DNA of 64,000 bases, taken from NCBI GenBank assembly GCA_035771175.1, contig CM069612.1, positions 24,658,987 through 24,722,986 of the forward strand, in the 5' to 3' direction. This DNA is from Paratinospora sagittata (Eukaryota > Streptophyta > Magnoliopsida > Ranunculales > Menispermaceae). This document shows, one piece after another, positions 44,358 through 55,689 of the stretch. Numbering within the stretch: position 1 is the stretch's first letter; every line of letters starts with the position of its first letter. The position numbers and the translations under genes are program-made. The notes under the pieces are model-generated. The model saw nothing but the letters and a program-made list of their open reading frames with translations. It had not been told where the DNA came from and made no database searches.

Positions 44358-45024
44358 ATGGGCAGCCTTGAAAACAATTGCTTAGATCCATCTCTCACCT
44401 AGTTGAAGCCCTTAGATCTCGAAGAATTTGGTAAACAAGCTTATCAAACAATTGATTTCATAGTAAATTACTACAAGAACATAGAAACTTACCCAGTTCT
44501 CAGCCAAGTCCAACCCGGATCCTCCGAAACTCTCCCGGAAACCACACCTTACCGACCTAAGTCCTTCGACTCCATTCTCAAAGACATAGACACTTGTATA
44601 ATCTCGAGCATGACCCATTGGCCCAACCCAAACTTCTTTGCCTACTTTTCGGCCACCGTCAGCAGCCTTTCTCGGTGAAATGCTCTGCACCGCATTTAAC
44701 TTCGTTGGGTTCAACTGGCTCACCTCACCGGCCGCCACCGAGCTTGAGATCGTCATCATGGACTGGCTCGCTTCCATGCTCTCCCTTCCTAAGACCTTCA
44801 TGTTCTCTAGTACTGACGACAGCGTGTTACAAGGTATTACTCAAAGTTAACCATTGTATTGTAATTACCATGTTTAAATTAGTTTTCATTTTAGTTTAGT
44901 TTACCTAACTATTGCTTGATACGAGGTGATTTAATAACTCTTTGGAGGCACACTAAGTGTGTTGCAAAGAGTGTTTTTCGGTGGCATTTCTCTTTACCAG
45001 TGATATTACTTTGAAATTCAAAAT

Positions 45025-45180
45025 TGACAAAATCTCTACCAATTTTCCCTTTCTTTTTGGTTCTCATTCACAACCATGAAGTATATATATATATTACAAA
45101 ATATCATCCATATTCCTCAAAAGATATGCATAATAAAACCCTAATATTACTCAAAAGATATGCACAGTAATATCGTTATA
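45025..45180 (-). repeat. Copia-2 3' LTR
   Basis: Ends TATAACGATATTAC... and ...TTTTGTCA in element sense. It has a TA-rich internal stretch. It is only weakly similar to the Copia-1 LTRs although the internal regions match well. Confidence 0.9.
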
Positions 45181-45187
45181 CCCCCTT

Positions 45188-48100
45188 TCAAGTTGGAGCG
45201 TGAAGATCTCGAACACCCAACTTGCAGAGTAGAAACTCAAATTTCGCTTTCCCCAACGCTTTTGTAAAGATGTCTGTCAATTGAACACTAGTAGAAACAT
45301 ATGACGGACAAATCATCCCTTCAGTCACCGCATTTCGAACAAAATGGCAGTCAGCCTCTATATGCTTTGTTCTTTCGTGAAAAACCGAATTTTGAGCAAT
45401 GTACAACGCCGACTGACTATCACAAAACAACTTCATACCCTTCGGATGTCGCACACCCAAGTCGCTTAAAAGTTGGTTAAGCCACTTTAACTCACACACT
45501 GTTACTGCCATTGATCTTTACTCAACCTCTGCAGACGATCTAGACATTGTTTGTTGCTTCTTGGTCTTCCACGACACAGGAGAACAACCAAGTAACACCA
45601 ACCATCCTGTCAAGAAACGCCGCGTAAGTGGACAACTAGCCCAATCCGAATCACACTACCCTTCTAGACGTAGGTCACTATCAGCACGAAGCAAAATCCC
45701 TTGCCCCGGACTCTTCTTCAAATATCTCACGACCCTGAGAGCTGCCTCCCAATGATCCTCACAAGGTTGTTGCATAAATTGGGACAAGATATGAACCGAA
45801 TATGCAAGATCAAGTCTCGTCACAGACAAGTAAATCAATCTCCCTACAAGTCGCCTATACGGTGCCAGATCCGCAAGGAATTCGCCCTTAGCAAAGGCCA
45901 AATTGTGATTTTGTTCCATAGAAAATGTCGCAGGCTTTGCTCCCAATAAACCCGTTTCAGAAATTATCTCGAGTGTGTATTTTAGTTGGCAAAGAAAAAT
46001 TCATTCTGGATTACGGGCCTGCCAAGGCAATCTTTAAAAGTTGTCAATGCAACCTTATCATTCCCTGCAATAATCAAGTCATCAACATAAACTAACACGT
46101 TGATCTGAGTTCTTCCCCTGCACAACCCAAATAAGGAATAATCTGAATAGGATTGCACAAATCCATAATTCTTCAACGTTGTTGACAGTTTTGCAAACCA
46201 ACATCGGGGAGCTTGTTTCAGACCATACAACAACTTTTTCAACCTGCAAACCATGTTAGGATTTGTATTTTTGAAACCTGAAGGAACCTTCATATAAACC
46301 TCCTCACTTAAGTCACCGTGAAGGAAAGCATTATGCACATCCATTTGATGTACCTCCCAATTTTTAACAGCAACAATTGCAAGAAAAATGCGAACCGTCA
46401 CAAATGTCTCGTTATAGTCAATTCCTTCCACCTGATGATTGCCACAGATCACAAGTCTTGCTTTGAGTCGCCCTATGCTGCCATCGGACTTATATTTAAT
46501 TTTACATATCCACTGGCTCCCTATTGCTTTCTTTTCGGGTGGAAGAGTCTCCATTACCCAAGTCTCATTGTCTTCAAGGGCTCGTATCTCCTTACCCATC
46601 GCATCTCGCCATCCCGAGACTTTCATCGCTTCTTTAAAATGCTTTGGCTCATGTCCCGCTGTCACAACTGCAAGAAAATTCCTATGTCTCACAGAAAAAC
46701 GTTCACAATTCACAAAATATGTTATAGGATAGGGCGTACCTGAGGAAGAGGAAGGAGCTGATGAATTCTCATATGGACTTATTTTTCGTATAGTATGAGT
46801 AACAAAATCACGATACCGTGTTGAAGGAGTTTTGGCTCATTTTCCTCGCCCTAGCTCACCGTCAACTTGCACACCTTGCTCCCCCACCGTATTCTCCAGC
46901 CCCTCATCACGCACATTCTCATGTGCGGGTTGCTGCTCGGGCTGCACCGTAGCACCAGACCCCCCTTCGAGGGTGGACGCTGCTTCCAACCCCTCCTCAA
47001 CGCACGCAGCACACTCATCGGCACCCTCATCCTCACTCCATGCCCCATCCTCATTGTTCGCCGGCATAGGAGTCACCACATTCCTAGGTTGGTTTGGCGC
47101 AAAAGAAAATTCTTTCTCAAAGAACTTCACATCCCTCGATACAAAGTACTCATGTGTTTCTAAATCATACAATTTCCAACCTTTCTTCCCAAAAGAATAG
47201 CCAACAAAGATACATTTACGGCTCCTACTTGCAAATTTATCACCTTTGTGTCATTGATTATGAGCATAGCAAAGACAACCAAATACACGAATAGCATCAT
47301 AAGAAGGCACTTTCCCAAACAACATTTCATATGGCGATTTAGTCTTAAGTAAAGTAGAGAGTGTCCTATTAATCAAGTGACACGCTTCTAACACACATTC
47401 ACCCCAAAAGTTGATTGGTAAGTTCCCTTGAAATCTTAGTGCTCTAGCCACATTTAAAATGTGTTGGTGCTTTCTCTCAACCCTCCCATTTTGTTGTGGA
47501 GTCCCAACACAAGAAGTCTAAAAAGTAATGACATTATATTAAAAATAATCATGTAAACAATTAAATTCGGTCTCATTGTCACTTCTCACACGTTTTATCA
47601 CTTGTTCAAATTGACGTTCAACCATAGCAACAAAATTAAGAAACATAGATTCAACTTCCATTTTATTGCATAGTAAATATACCCAAACTCCTCTTAAAAA
47701 ATCATCTACTATTGTTAAAAAAATAGGTAGCCTCACATGAAGAACGAGCCTTGTAAGGCCCCCACAAATCCAAATGAACAAGTTCAAAAATCCTACCAGC
47801 TTTATTCGTACTAATTGGAAAACTAGATCGAGGTTGCTTTGCACGCGGACACACATCACAAGCTTTATGATTTGTCCTACAAGAATAACTTACAGCCGGA
47901 ATCATCTTCAATATTTTCTCCGACGGATGCCCCATGCGTTGATGCCATAACTCAAACGACGAATCACCATCCACTGTCAAGACCTTCACTTGAGGAACAC
48001 CACGAAAAAAATAAAGTTCATCCAATCTTTCACCCGCTCCAATCACCTTCCTCGTCGGTTGGTCCTGTATAACACAAATATTATTAGTGAATTGTACAAC

Positions 48101-48388
48101 ACAATTTGATTCATCGATTAATTGAGTAACAGAAATAAAATTGCATGTTAATTGTGGGACATAAAACACATTGTCAAGCTTCAATCCTCCTGGCAGCACG
48201 ACACTCCCCTCTTGGTTTGCTTCTGCCGTGTTTCCATCCGACAATCCCACCGGGCAGGATTGCACCTTTCTCACATTCTTCAAAATAGACAAGGCACACG
48301 TCACATGGTTTGACGCTCCTGTATCGATAATCCAACTAAAATTATTGTTCTCACCATGTAGTCGATCTGTTGTTTTGTCGAAGTTCAA
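45188..48388 (-). pseudogene. Copia-2 pol, decayed
   Basis: Open pieces in several frames cover protease (WIIDTGASNHV near 48.3 kb), integrase (47.25-47.86 kb), reverse transcriptase (YVDDLIIAG near 46.08 kb) and RNase H (45.19-45.51 kb). Compared with Copia-1 there are stops or frameshifts near 47.86-47.70, 47.52, 47.25, 46.83, 46.40 and 45.51-45.65 kb, and a deletion of about 55 bp near 46.02 kb. A single-base loss near 48.41 kb also separates gag from pol. Not functional. Confidence 0.9.
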
Positions 48389-49434
48389 AAATTCAAGAAG
48401 TTGCTGCAGTGCGTTGCTGAAACACCCGCAAGAGCCGCAACGTCGGTTGCACCCGCCAGCCCCTGCGAGTTCCCTACGTGCTGCCCAGATGAAGTTCCAG
48501 CCCTGCCAGTTTTATGTGCGCGGACAGACAGTGCACCATGCCCTCTGCCATGGCCAGAACCTGTACGCCCACCTCCTCTTCCTGTCCGTCTTCCACCACG
48601 ACCCGGTCCTTTTCCCCCGCAAGGTCGGTTCCCCCACCATTCGGGGAACCCGTGTAATTGAAAGCAAGAGGATTCGGAGTGGCCTTCTCTATTACAATGA
48701 GTGTAAAACTTGTCAGTATTATCCGCAAAATGAGACTTACCGCGCGTATCAGGCTGAAATGCGAAGGCCATGATACTATCTCGTCCATCTTTGGATAAGG
48801 ATAACTCTCCGCCACGCAGTCGTTCCGCTTGAATCACTTGTAGATATGCTCTATCAAGCGTCGGCAATGGCTCTTGTCCAAGCAGATTTGCTCTAATTAA
48901 AGCATATGCTCCATCGAAGCCGATAAGAAAGTGATGCAGATAGTCCTCTTCTCTCAGTTTTTCTACCTGCGTGACTATGCTACACGTGCAACCTCCACAC
49001 TTACAAACCGACAATTTCACATATGTGATCAGTTCATCCCAGATTTTTGACAAACGACCAAAATAAATTGCCACAGTCTCGGTTTTTCCTTGCTTGCACT
49101 CTCCCAAGGACGTTTTTAATTGACATATACGAGTGTCGCATACCACACAAAATCTATTTTTGAGATTGTTCCACAGGAGTTGTGCATCACCATATTCTCC
49201 AAGTGTCGACCGAACGGACGACTTAATGGTATTGGTCAGCCATGACACCAACATCGAATGCACAAAGTCAAATTTCCTATTTGCCTTAAGCGAGGTTCGA
49301 ATTGCCCTCATCCATTCATCGTAGTTCTCACCACGTAATTGAATCGGGGTAATGATGTTTTCTGGACTGTCACTCGATCCAAGATGATACGACATATCCA
49401 CCCTTTTGTCACCTTCTCCGCCAGCCATGATCAC
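48385..49434 (-). CDS. Copia-2 Gag (frameshifted end)
   Basis: 349 residues. The UBN2/retrotran_gag-type region is recognisable from IQLRGENYDEWMRAIRTSLK at about residues 32-51 and W.LLWNNLK near 85. A degenerate zinc knuckle, YTHCNREGHSESSC (first Cys replaced by Tyr), is followed by FQLHGFPEWW. The end is Gly/Arg-rich. The frame leaves the ancestral gag-pol fusion at a one-base loss near 48.41 kb. It is useful as the reference for the gag portion missing from Copia-1. Confidence 0.8.
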   Translation of the reverse strand: MIMAGGEGDKRVDMSYHLGSSDSPENIITPIQLRGENYDEWMRAIRTSLKANRKFDFVHSMLVSWLTNTIKSSVRSTLGEYGDAQLLWNNLKNRFCVVCDTRICQLKTSLGECKQGKTETVAIYFGRLSKIWDELITYVKLSVCKCGGCTCSIVTQVEKLREEDYLHHFLIGFDGAYALIRANLLGQEPLPTLDRAYLQVIQAERLRGGELSLSKDGRDSIMAFAFQPDTRGKSHFADNTDKFYTHCNREGHSESSCFQLHGFPEWWGNRPCGGKGPGRGGRRTGRGGGRTGSGHGRGHGALSVRAHKTGRAGTSSGQHVGNSQGLAGATDVAALAGVSATHCSNFLNF

Positions 49435-49696
49435 ACGTGGAGGTTAAAGTACTAATCCAAGTGACTCGCGAACCGAACGGAATCGCGACGGTAACGACAA
49501 ACCGACCGGAATCGTTGAACTCGCTGACGAAGCCTATGATGGAGAATCTGGTGAGAGCGTTCAAGAGCTTGGACGTCGGAGGTAGGTGCGGATCGAGTGC
49601 AAGTTAATGAGTCGCGCTAGGTGCGGATCGGCGGATCGTAAGTGCCGAAGAGCGATCGTGATTTCGCCATGGGAAGACATAGTCTTGGCTAAGTAG

Positions 49697-49774
49697 ATCC
49701 AGGGCCTTCTGGTCGACAACCAGAGACTCGCGGCCACGCACGTCGCGCTGAGGCAGGAGATGGAGGCCGAGCAG
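49697..49774 (+). pseudogene. Captured FLX-like coiled-coil gene fragment, part 1
   Basis: Reads IQGLLVDNQRLAATHVALRQ followed by EMEAEQ, matching the start of the coiled coil in FLX/FLX-like proteins (regulators of FLC in Arabidopsis). About 26 residues, antisense to the element. Identification rests on memory of the family motif. Confidence 0.6.
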
Positions 49775-49799
49775 TGCAAGCTACGGTGGATGGCTCACG

Positions 49800-50060
49800 A
49801 CCCGGGGTCGGTACGTGGCGGAGATCAGAGATCCAGGAAAGAAGAGTCAAGTCTGGCGAATGAGGCAGCAAAGGCTTACGATGCAGCGGCGAGAGAGTTT
49901 CGCGGATCGAAGGCGAAGATGAACTTTCCTCTTCCTAATTCCGAGAACGTGATGAACAGTGGGAATTAGAGTCTGAGTCCTCGGTGCACCGTTGAGTAGC
50001 CGGGAAGTGAAGGTTTTTCTCTGGCGCCGATTGCGGTTCCGTCGCCGTTGGATCCTGATC
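49800..50060 (+). pseudogene. Captured AP2/ERF transcription factor fragment
   Basis: One frame reads GRYVAEIRDPGKKSQVW, the middle of an AP2/ERF DNA-binding domain. After a small deletion and frame change it continues EAAKAYDAAAREFRGSKAKM and NFPLP, the end of that domain. Further acidic/Ser-rich ERF-like codons follow to about 50060. The arrangement, between two FLX-like pieces and antisense to Copia-2, shows that at least two host genes contributed to the leader. It cannot encode a working factor. Confidence 0.75.
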
Positions 50061-50087
50061 TGAACGGCACTGAATTTGCACATCACG

Positions 50088-50161
50088 GAGGCGATGAAGG
50101 CCGAGCTTATGCAGGTTAGGTCGGATGTTTAGAAGCTAAGTGCGTCTCAGCAAGAGCTTGG
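50088..50161 (+). pseudogene. Captured FLX-like coiled-coil gene fragment, part 2
   Basis: Reads EAMKAELMQVRSDV, a stop, then KLSASQQELG, matching a later section of the FLX-like coiled coil. It lies on the same strand as part 1, with the ERF piece between them. Confidence 0.5.
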
Positions 50162-50388
50162 ACGAGAACTCTCTCGCCATATTTGATGGCAGCGGATCAA
50201 GGGAGATGTGAGGCACGGATTCGATTGGCGGTCTACGGTTAGTCTCAGGGCTCAGATCAGGAGTTCTGCACCTGCGATTGCACGGTTTGAGCGGAAGATG
50301 GTGCCTGCGATTGCACGCTTGTGATGTGTTGATACCAAGTTCATTGACACTCATGCCAGGTTCGCTGATCTCTCTCTCTCTGATACCA

Positions 50389-50542
50389 TGACAAAATCTC
50401 TACCAATTTTCCCTTTCTTTTTGGTTTTCATTCACTTCCATGAAGTATATTTATATTACAAAATATCAACCATATTCCTCAAAAGATATGCATAATAAAC
50501 TCCTAATATTACTCAAAAGATATGCACAATAATATCATAATA
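50389..50542 (-). repeat. Copia-2 5' LTR
   Basis: 154 bp, partner of 45025-45180, about 6 percent diverged by eye. Confidence 0.9.
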
Positions 50543-51590
50543 AAAATTTACATTTAAAGTGTTGGTACATAATTTTAGACAATCCATTGATGTACAATAG
50601 TGATGCACAATTTAGATGTAGCTTTTCAATATCACTTTAGCAATTTCCATTTTCTAATCTTGTATTCTCGTTTTACGAAGAACCACCAGTGAAGCCATGC
50701 TATGCACCATTATTGTTGTTAGAGATAAACCTCTCGAAGCCATTGGAGAGGAAAATATAAGCAAGCTCATGGTTTACGGCTCCGATCAAACTCATTCTAC
50801 TTATGTCAAAGCTTGCAAGATCACTGGAATGTAAATTAAAACAGACGTAGTTGTTGGTTTGGTTATGATTTATCTATGCGAGATCTAAGGGCTTCATCCA
50901 CAACCGTTAATCCTGTTGACCAACTTGCAGACGAGGCGAATGATTACGGTGTTTGGTTCCACTTTGATGTTGCGTATGCGGGTAGCGCATGTATCTGCCC
51001 CGAACTTTGGCATTACTTAAATGGAATCGAACAAGCTGACTCACTGAGTTTGAGCCCGCATAAGGGGTTTCTTACGTACTTGGATTGTTGTTGTCTTTGG
51101 GTTAAAAGGCCCAACTTGATTATTTGGGTTTTGAGTACCAACTCGAAGTGCTAGAAGAACAAAGCCAGTGAGTCCAACTCGGTGGTTGATTATAAAGACT
51201 GGCAAATCAGAACTGGGAAGCGGTTCCGGGCGATCCGACTATGGCTCGTGCTCCGAAGCTACGGCGTGTCTAACCTTCAAAACCACATTTGATCCAGGTT
51301 CGGATAGCGAAGGCGTTCGAGGCATTGGTTCGAGTACATCCATGGTTCGTGATCGTGGTGCTGAGGAAGTTTGCGTTGGTGTGTTTCCGGTTGAACCCAT
51401 ACCCGAAAACTGGACCCGAATCGGTTGAGTTGTTGAATCGGAAATTGCTCAAGTGGGTCAACTCGACTGGACAAGTCTATATAACTCACTCGGTCGTTGG
51501 TGGGGTTTTTATCCTGAGATTCGCGGTTAGGCTTCTGCATGGAAGTTGATTAAGGAAGGAGCTGGTCTATTGCTCAAGGAAAGCTAAACT

Positions 51591-54500
51591 CGGTTTACTA
51601 TATGTCATATCTTTTGTTTCTTTGATTGGTAAAATATTGTACTCGCAATTGTTACATGATGATTTGTAATGGAGATATGATGTTAGTTAGCTATAATGTG
51701 TCTTAGAGCACCGGATCTTTTTTGCAGATTCCCATGGTGATATCTTGAGGTATTTAAGGCCTATTGAACCAATACCCCTTTAGCAGGCAGACTTCTCCTT
51801 TTCAGGGGCCAAAAATAAAAAGCAGTGTAGTAATTAAAACAAATAAAGAAACGTGGTGTATTTATTTATGAAAAAGATTGTATATCTTTCCACCTTAATA
51901 AAAATTATTTATTTTCAGAACGAAACGTAATAAGAAAGTTGTAGAGGTCGTGTTGATGACCTTACGAGGACATGAATTTATTCTTCTTGTTAAATAAGGT
52001 GGAAGTAGCAATATTTTTTTTTAAATAAATAAAATATTTTTTATTGTAAATTATGTGTGAGGATACCTAAATACTTAAAAAAAATGTGACTCTCTCCCTT
52101 CGTCAGAGCTTGCCCTTAAGAATTAATTGATGCTCAAATTAGTTTAAATACCCTAAGTTACAAAAGAAAAAAATATTTTCAAAAATGTGTCAAAAATCAA
52201 TACTTAATAAAAATATAGTAATTTTGTAACTTGTAATATTAAGAAGTGACACAAAGTAATCATGACATAATCTAATGTAATTCATAAGATTATGTTTCTA
52301 ATATGTTTTTTTCATTTCTTCTTTTTTTTTTTTTTTTTTACCATCTAACATGTATATTTCACGTATATGTGATTTGATAATTTCTAATAAAATGTGTCAT
52401 ATTTTTTAAAGCAAATTGTGTCATTATTTAATATAATTATACATATAATTCGTCGGTATTACTATTTTATATACCAATCAGATAGGTAAGTGTACATAAA
52501 GCACCAGATATTTTTACCATTCATATATATTCAGCTGAAATTTCTTTACTGCAAGCAATTAATGTTTATCCAGAAGTACATATCTACTTTTATATTAATA
52601 GTAAACACATTTATATAATAACAAATATATTTGTAGCTAAAAGGCCTGTTCTGACGTTTATTGGTGATACAGTTGAAACGGCCCACCCACTTTATTTAAT
52701 ACCATTTCCGTTTCATAACAAAAGTAAAAGTAAAATTATTGGTGGCCATCGATATTATTGTTTAGTAATCATATATAATGAATATATTATAAATTTAAAC
52801 ACGACATACTTAAATAATATGTCATTATATATAAATTTAAATATAACATGTTTAATAAACGGATTAAATAGGTTAACATGTTTATAACCCTAAAAATTTA
52901 ACATGTAAAAATTAATATATAAATTAAAAATTAAAAATTATAATTATAGATCAAATAAAATATTATAAAATTATTGTCTCAACACATGACATAAAATATT
53001 AAAAAATATTCACACATAATATAAGTCTCAATATAAAATATAATCATGTTAAATGGGGTCAATTTCATGTTTAACAAGTCGACATAATTTTAATCTAAAA
53101 TTTAATTGTGTCAAATCGAGTTTAATATATTTTGACTCATATTTATATATATTAAATTTAAAATCGTTAATTTCGTGTTAGTTTCGAGTCATGGCCTATA
53201 TTGCCATCAGTAAGGTATATATATAAATATATATAGATCTTGCATTGTCCAAATATAGAAACCAAGCATTCATATCGCTGTAATTATAATAATGAAAGTG
53301 TACCTATCTCAGCTGTTAGTAAATAACTGATTAGTTCTAGAATTATGTTAGTTAAATGTTGTTATGAGATAGTGAAAAGTGAGGTTGTTAATCAAGAATC
53401 CAATGCCTTCTTCACACGTGTAGACAGTATTAATAATTAGATACATAGCTGTCCTCAATATTGTTCGATCATGACAGTAAGGTTTATTAAAAAAGTGCAG
53501 GAGACTATTTTCCGCATCCTTAGCTCCAATAATTGTGTTTTGATTTACAAAAGAGAAGTTTTGCACTTTAGCTCATAAAGTTAAACCATATTTTACACAA
53601 CTGTACAATGAAAGGAGAAGATCAAAGAAGAAAAAGAATTATCATTTGATAGGTTATTGAGCTATGAGAAAAATATTAACACTCAAAAGGCACATTGAGT
53701 ATATCAAGTGGAGATAGATACGTATTAACATTCTTACTCACGTGTATAATGGCACATTGACTTAATTTATAATGAAAAGAAAAGAAATGATTAATAAATG
53801 AGATAAATAAACAAATATGTTTGTGAGGAGATTTGAACACGAGACCTCCAGAATAAAATAACTCTGATACTATATTAAAAACTACTTGATCTAAAAGTTA
53901 TAGCTATTAGATAAAAGTCATCTAATTATGTATATTAAGCGAAGATAGATATATATTAACATCACTTTCCAACTATTAATATAGAGAATAATCGGCCCCA
54001 ATAATAAAGCTTAATAGAACTATAACAAAGCCAAAAGAAGGCTACAACTCCGTATTTCATATGAGACTGAGGAGACTTAAACCCCGTCTTCATATGATGA
54101 GAGCATATGATGAGAGTAGATGCGAGATCGAAAGAGCTATCTGTCATTAGCAATTTCTATCCTCGTTTTCTTAAGAATTGTGTTTGATATTTATGGATAA
54201 TTAGTTTCTAAATTTATTTTTTGTTCTAGCTATTTGGCCCAATGAGCAAGGTCAAAACCCTAATGAAAGATTTTGGTTAGATGAGCGAGGTTGTTCAAAA
54301 AACATATTGAAAGAAGCCTAATCCAAAACATATTGCTTAGTCAAATCCGGGAAAGAAAAATGTTTGGTTGTTCTGTTGTCTACTATTACTTTGAACCAAG
54401 CTTGACATGAGATACAAGATTATAAATCATAACTCACCAAAAGTTTTTTGTTTTATATATAAAAAATCACCCTCTTATGATTTGATTATACCGGAAATAC

Positions 54501-54838
54501 CCACGGCCATCGCTCAATGTTTGAGCGTTGTCTGTGGTGTATTCTTGTGTGAGTAATTAGTGTAATATTTTTAATCTCTCTAACAATTCTCTATAAAATA
54601 TAACCAGATCAGTTTATGCCCACGTTTATTATAGTCATAGAAGATTGATTGCATAATGTATCCATCCTTTACTTGGTCTGCCAACAACAATGAGATGAAT
54701 CCAATGCTGCTCTATATATGGGATGGACAATGAATGACATTTTTAACTGTTTAAGGCCTGTAAAAAGGCCCCATAATGTCCACCCTTGACCTGGATCTGG
54801 CTTTACGGGCCCATGATTTCCAAAATATTAGCAATATT
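51591..54838. other. AT-rich intergenic region, nothing recognised
   Basis: It has a long T-run near 52323-52339 and no ORF with a recognisable domain. Several short minus-strand ORFs (for example 53348-53566) lack any supporting feature. Confidence 0.6.
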
Positions 54839-54955
54839 ACATAATATTGTTGGGTGGCGTGGTGAGTCTTACGTCTTAAGTCTCCAGGCTCGTCACCTTG
54901 TGGGTGGGGTGGCAGCCGCAGTGGATTAGTTGAAAAGATACCACTGTCTCAAAAA
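54839..54955 (+). mobile_element. SINE fragment (candidate)
   Basis: A GC-richer patch with the 3' motif GCAGTGGATTAGTTG...GATACCACTGTC, typical of a widespread plant SINE tail (CAGTGGATTAGTC...CACC). A similar tail occurs at 62700-62760. Ends are not resolved. Confidence 0.4.
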
Positions 54956-55285
54956 TATATATATTACATGATATTGAAAGTTAAGGCAAGGCCTTCGGAA
55001 GGCTTGTTCTTGAACTTGTATTTTCTGGATTTACCCTATAGATTATAGATTTTTCAAACATATTTTTTTTCTTATCACTTGTAGAATGGAATAACGTGAC
55101 TTTTGATGTTCAAGAAGAGAGAAACAGAAATTAGTTTTTTTTTTTTTTTTGGTTATAAGATTACAATAATTCTTTATTTCTAAAGTACCATCAAATATTG
55201 TAGAGAACATTCAGGCACAGAGATCTAGTGGTCTCCATAGATGCAGTAGAAAAGCCCAAAGAGAGCAAAGCCCCATAACAAGAAT

Positions 55286-55670
55286 TGTTAGAAATTAACA
55301 TATATTTGTAGTAAACATGATTCATTTGGAATCTTAATAGTGAATGTATCTTAATGTGAACATATTTAATAGGTTCATGTATGTGAAGATTGCATGTACC
55401 TAAGAAAGTGTGATCCATGAACTTAGTGGTTCATGTATGTGAAGATTCCATGTACCTAGGAAAGTGTGATCCATGAACTTAGTGGTTCATGTATGTGAAG
55501 ATTCATGTATGCATTTATTGTATTTTCCTAGGTAGGATCCTATAAATACCTCATGTATTTCTCATTTTCAAATCAAGCAAAGTGCACAAGTTCAAGTGCA
55601 AGTTCAAGTCCTTCTCCTTCTCCAATATTTTTTCTTGTTTAGAGTTTGTGTGCTCACTACGTTTCCAACA
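55286..55670 (+). repeat. Copia-3 5' LTR
   Basis: Starts TGTTAGAAATTAAC and ends TTTCCAACA. U3 contains a 55-bp direct repeat (about 55374-55428 and 55429-55483) and a partial third unit, each beginning TTCATGTATGTGAAGATT. A TATA box (CCTATAAATACCTC) lies near 55549-55562. Confidence 0.95.
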
Positions 55671-55689
55671 AAGTGGTATCAGAGAAAGG

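Larger units (their letters stand above)
45025..50542 (-). mobile_element. Older Ty1/Copia retrotransposon carrying host gene fragments (Copia-2)
   Basis: LTRs lie at 45025-45180 (156 bp) and 50389-50542 (154 bp) and differ at roughly nine positions plus an indel. The target duplication is AAAAT at 45020-45024 and 50543-50547. The minus-strand primer-binding site begins TGGTATCAGAGAG (50376-50388), and a polypurine tract (AAAGGGGG) adjoins the 3' LTR. The coding region is closely related to Copia-1 but full of stops and frameshifts. The leader (about 49440-50375) contains antisense fragments of other genes. It is inserted in the decarboxylase pseudogene. Confidence 0.93.
44358..51590 (+). pseudogene. 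Aromatic L-amino acid decarboxylase pseudogene (tyrosine decarboxylase / phenylacetaldehyde synthase family), split by Copia-2
   Basis: The 5' part (44358-44850) reads MGSLENNCLDPSLT, then a TAG at 44400-44402. It continues LDLEEFGKQAYQTIDFIVNY and, after a frameshift near 44640-44680, [20 protein letters not shown]. After the retroelement it resumes at about 50681 with TSEAMLCTIIVVRDKPLEAI and KLMVYGSDQTHSTYVKAC, hits a stop near 50831, loses about 60 residues, then continues [18 protein letters not shown] and [18 protein letters not shown]. This includes the PLP-binding lysine region, with Gly where Trp normally follows. The last pieces, [20 protein letters not shown] and KFALVCFRLNPYP, are in shifted frames up to about 51590. 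The family makes tyramine, tryptamine or aromatic aldehydes. The Copia element seems to lie in a former intron (the split falls between VLQG and TTSEA). Function is clearly lost. Confidence 0.9.

Noticed and set aside
48171..48773. 200-residue plus-strand ORF, and similar plus-strand ORFs across 37.0-40.6 and 45.5-48.0 kb
   Set aside because: Antisense shadows of Copia gag-pol; their sequences are reverse-frame translations with no domain.
55582..55689. N-terminal 36 residues of the long Copia-3 frame
   Set aside because: They are encoded by the LTR and primer-binding site; the ATG at 55690 just after the primer-binding site is the natural gag start.
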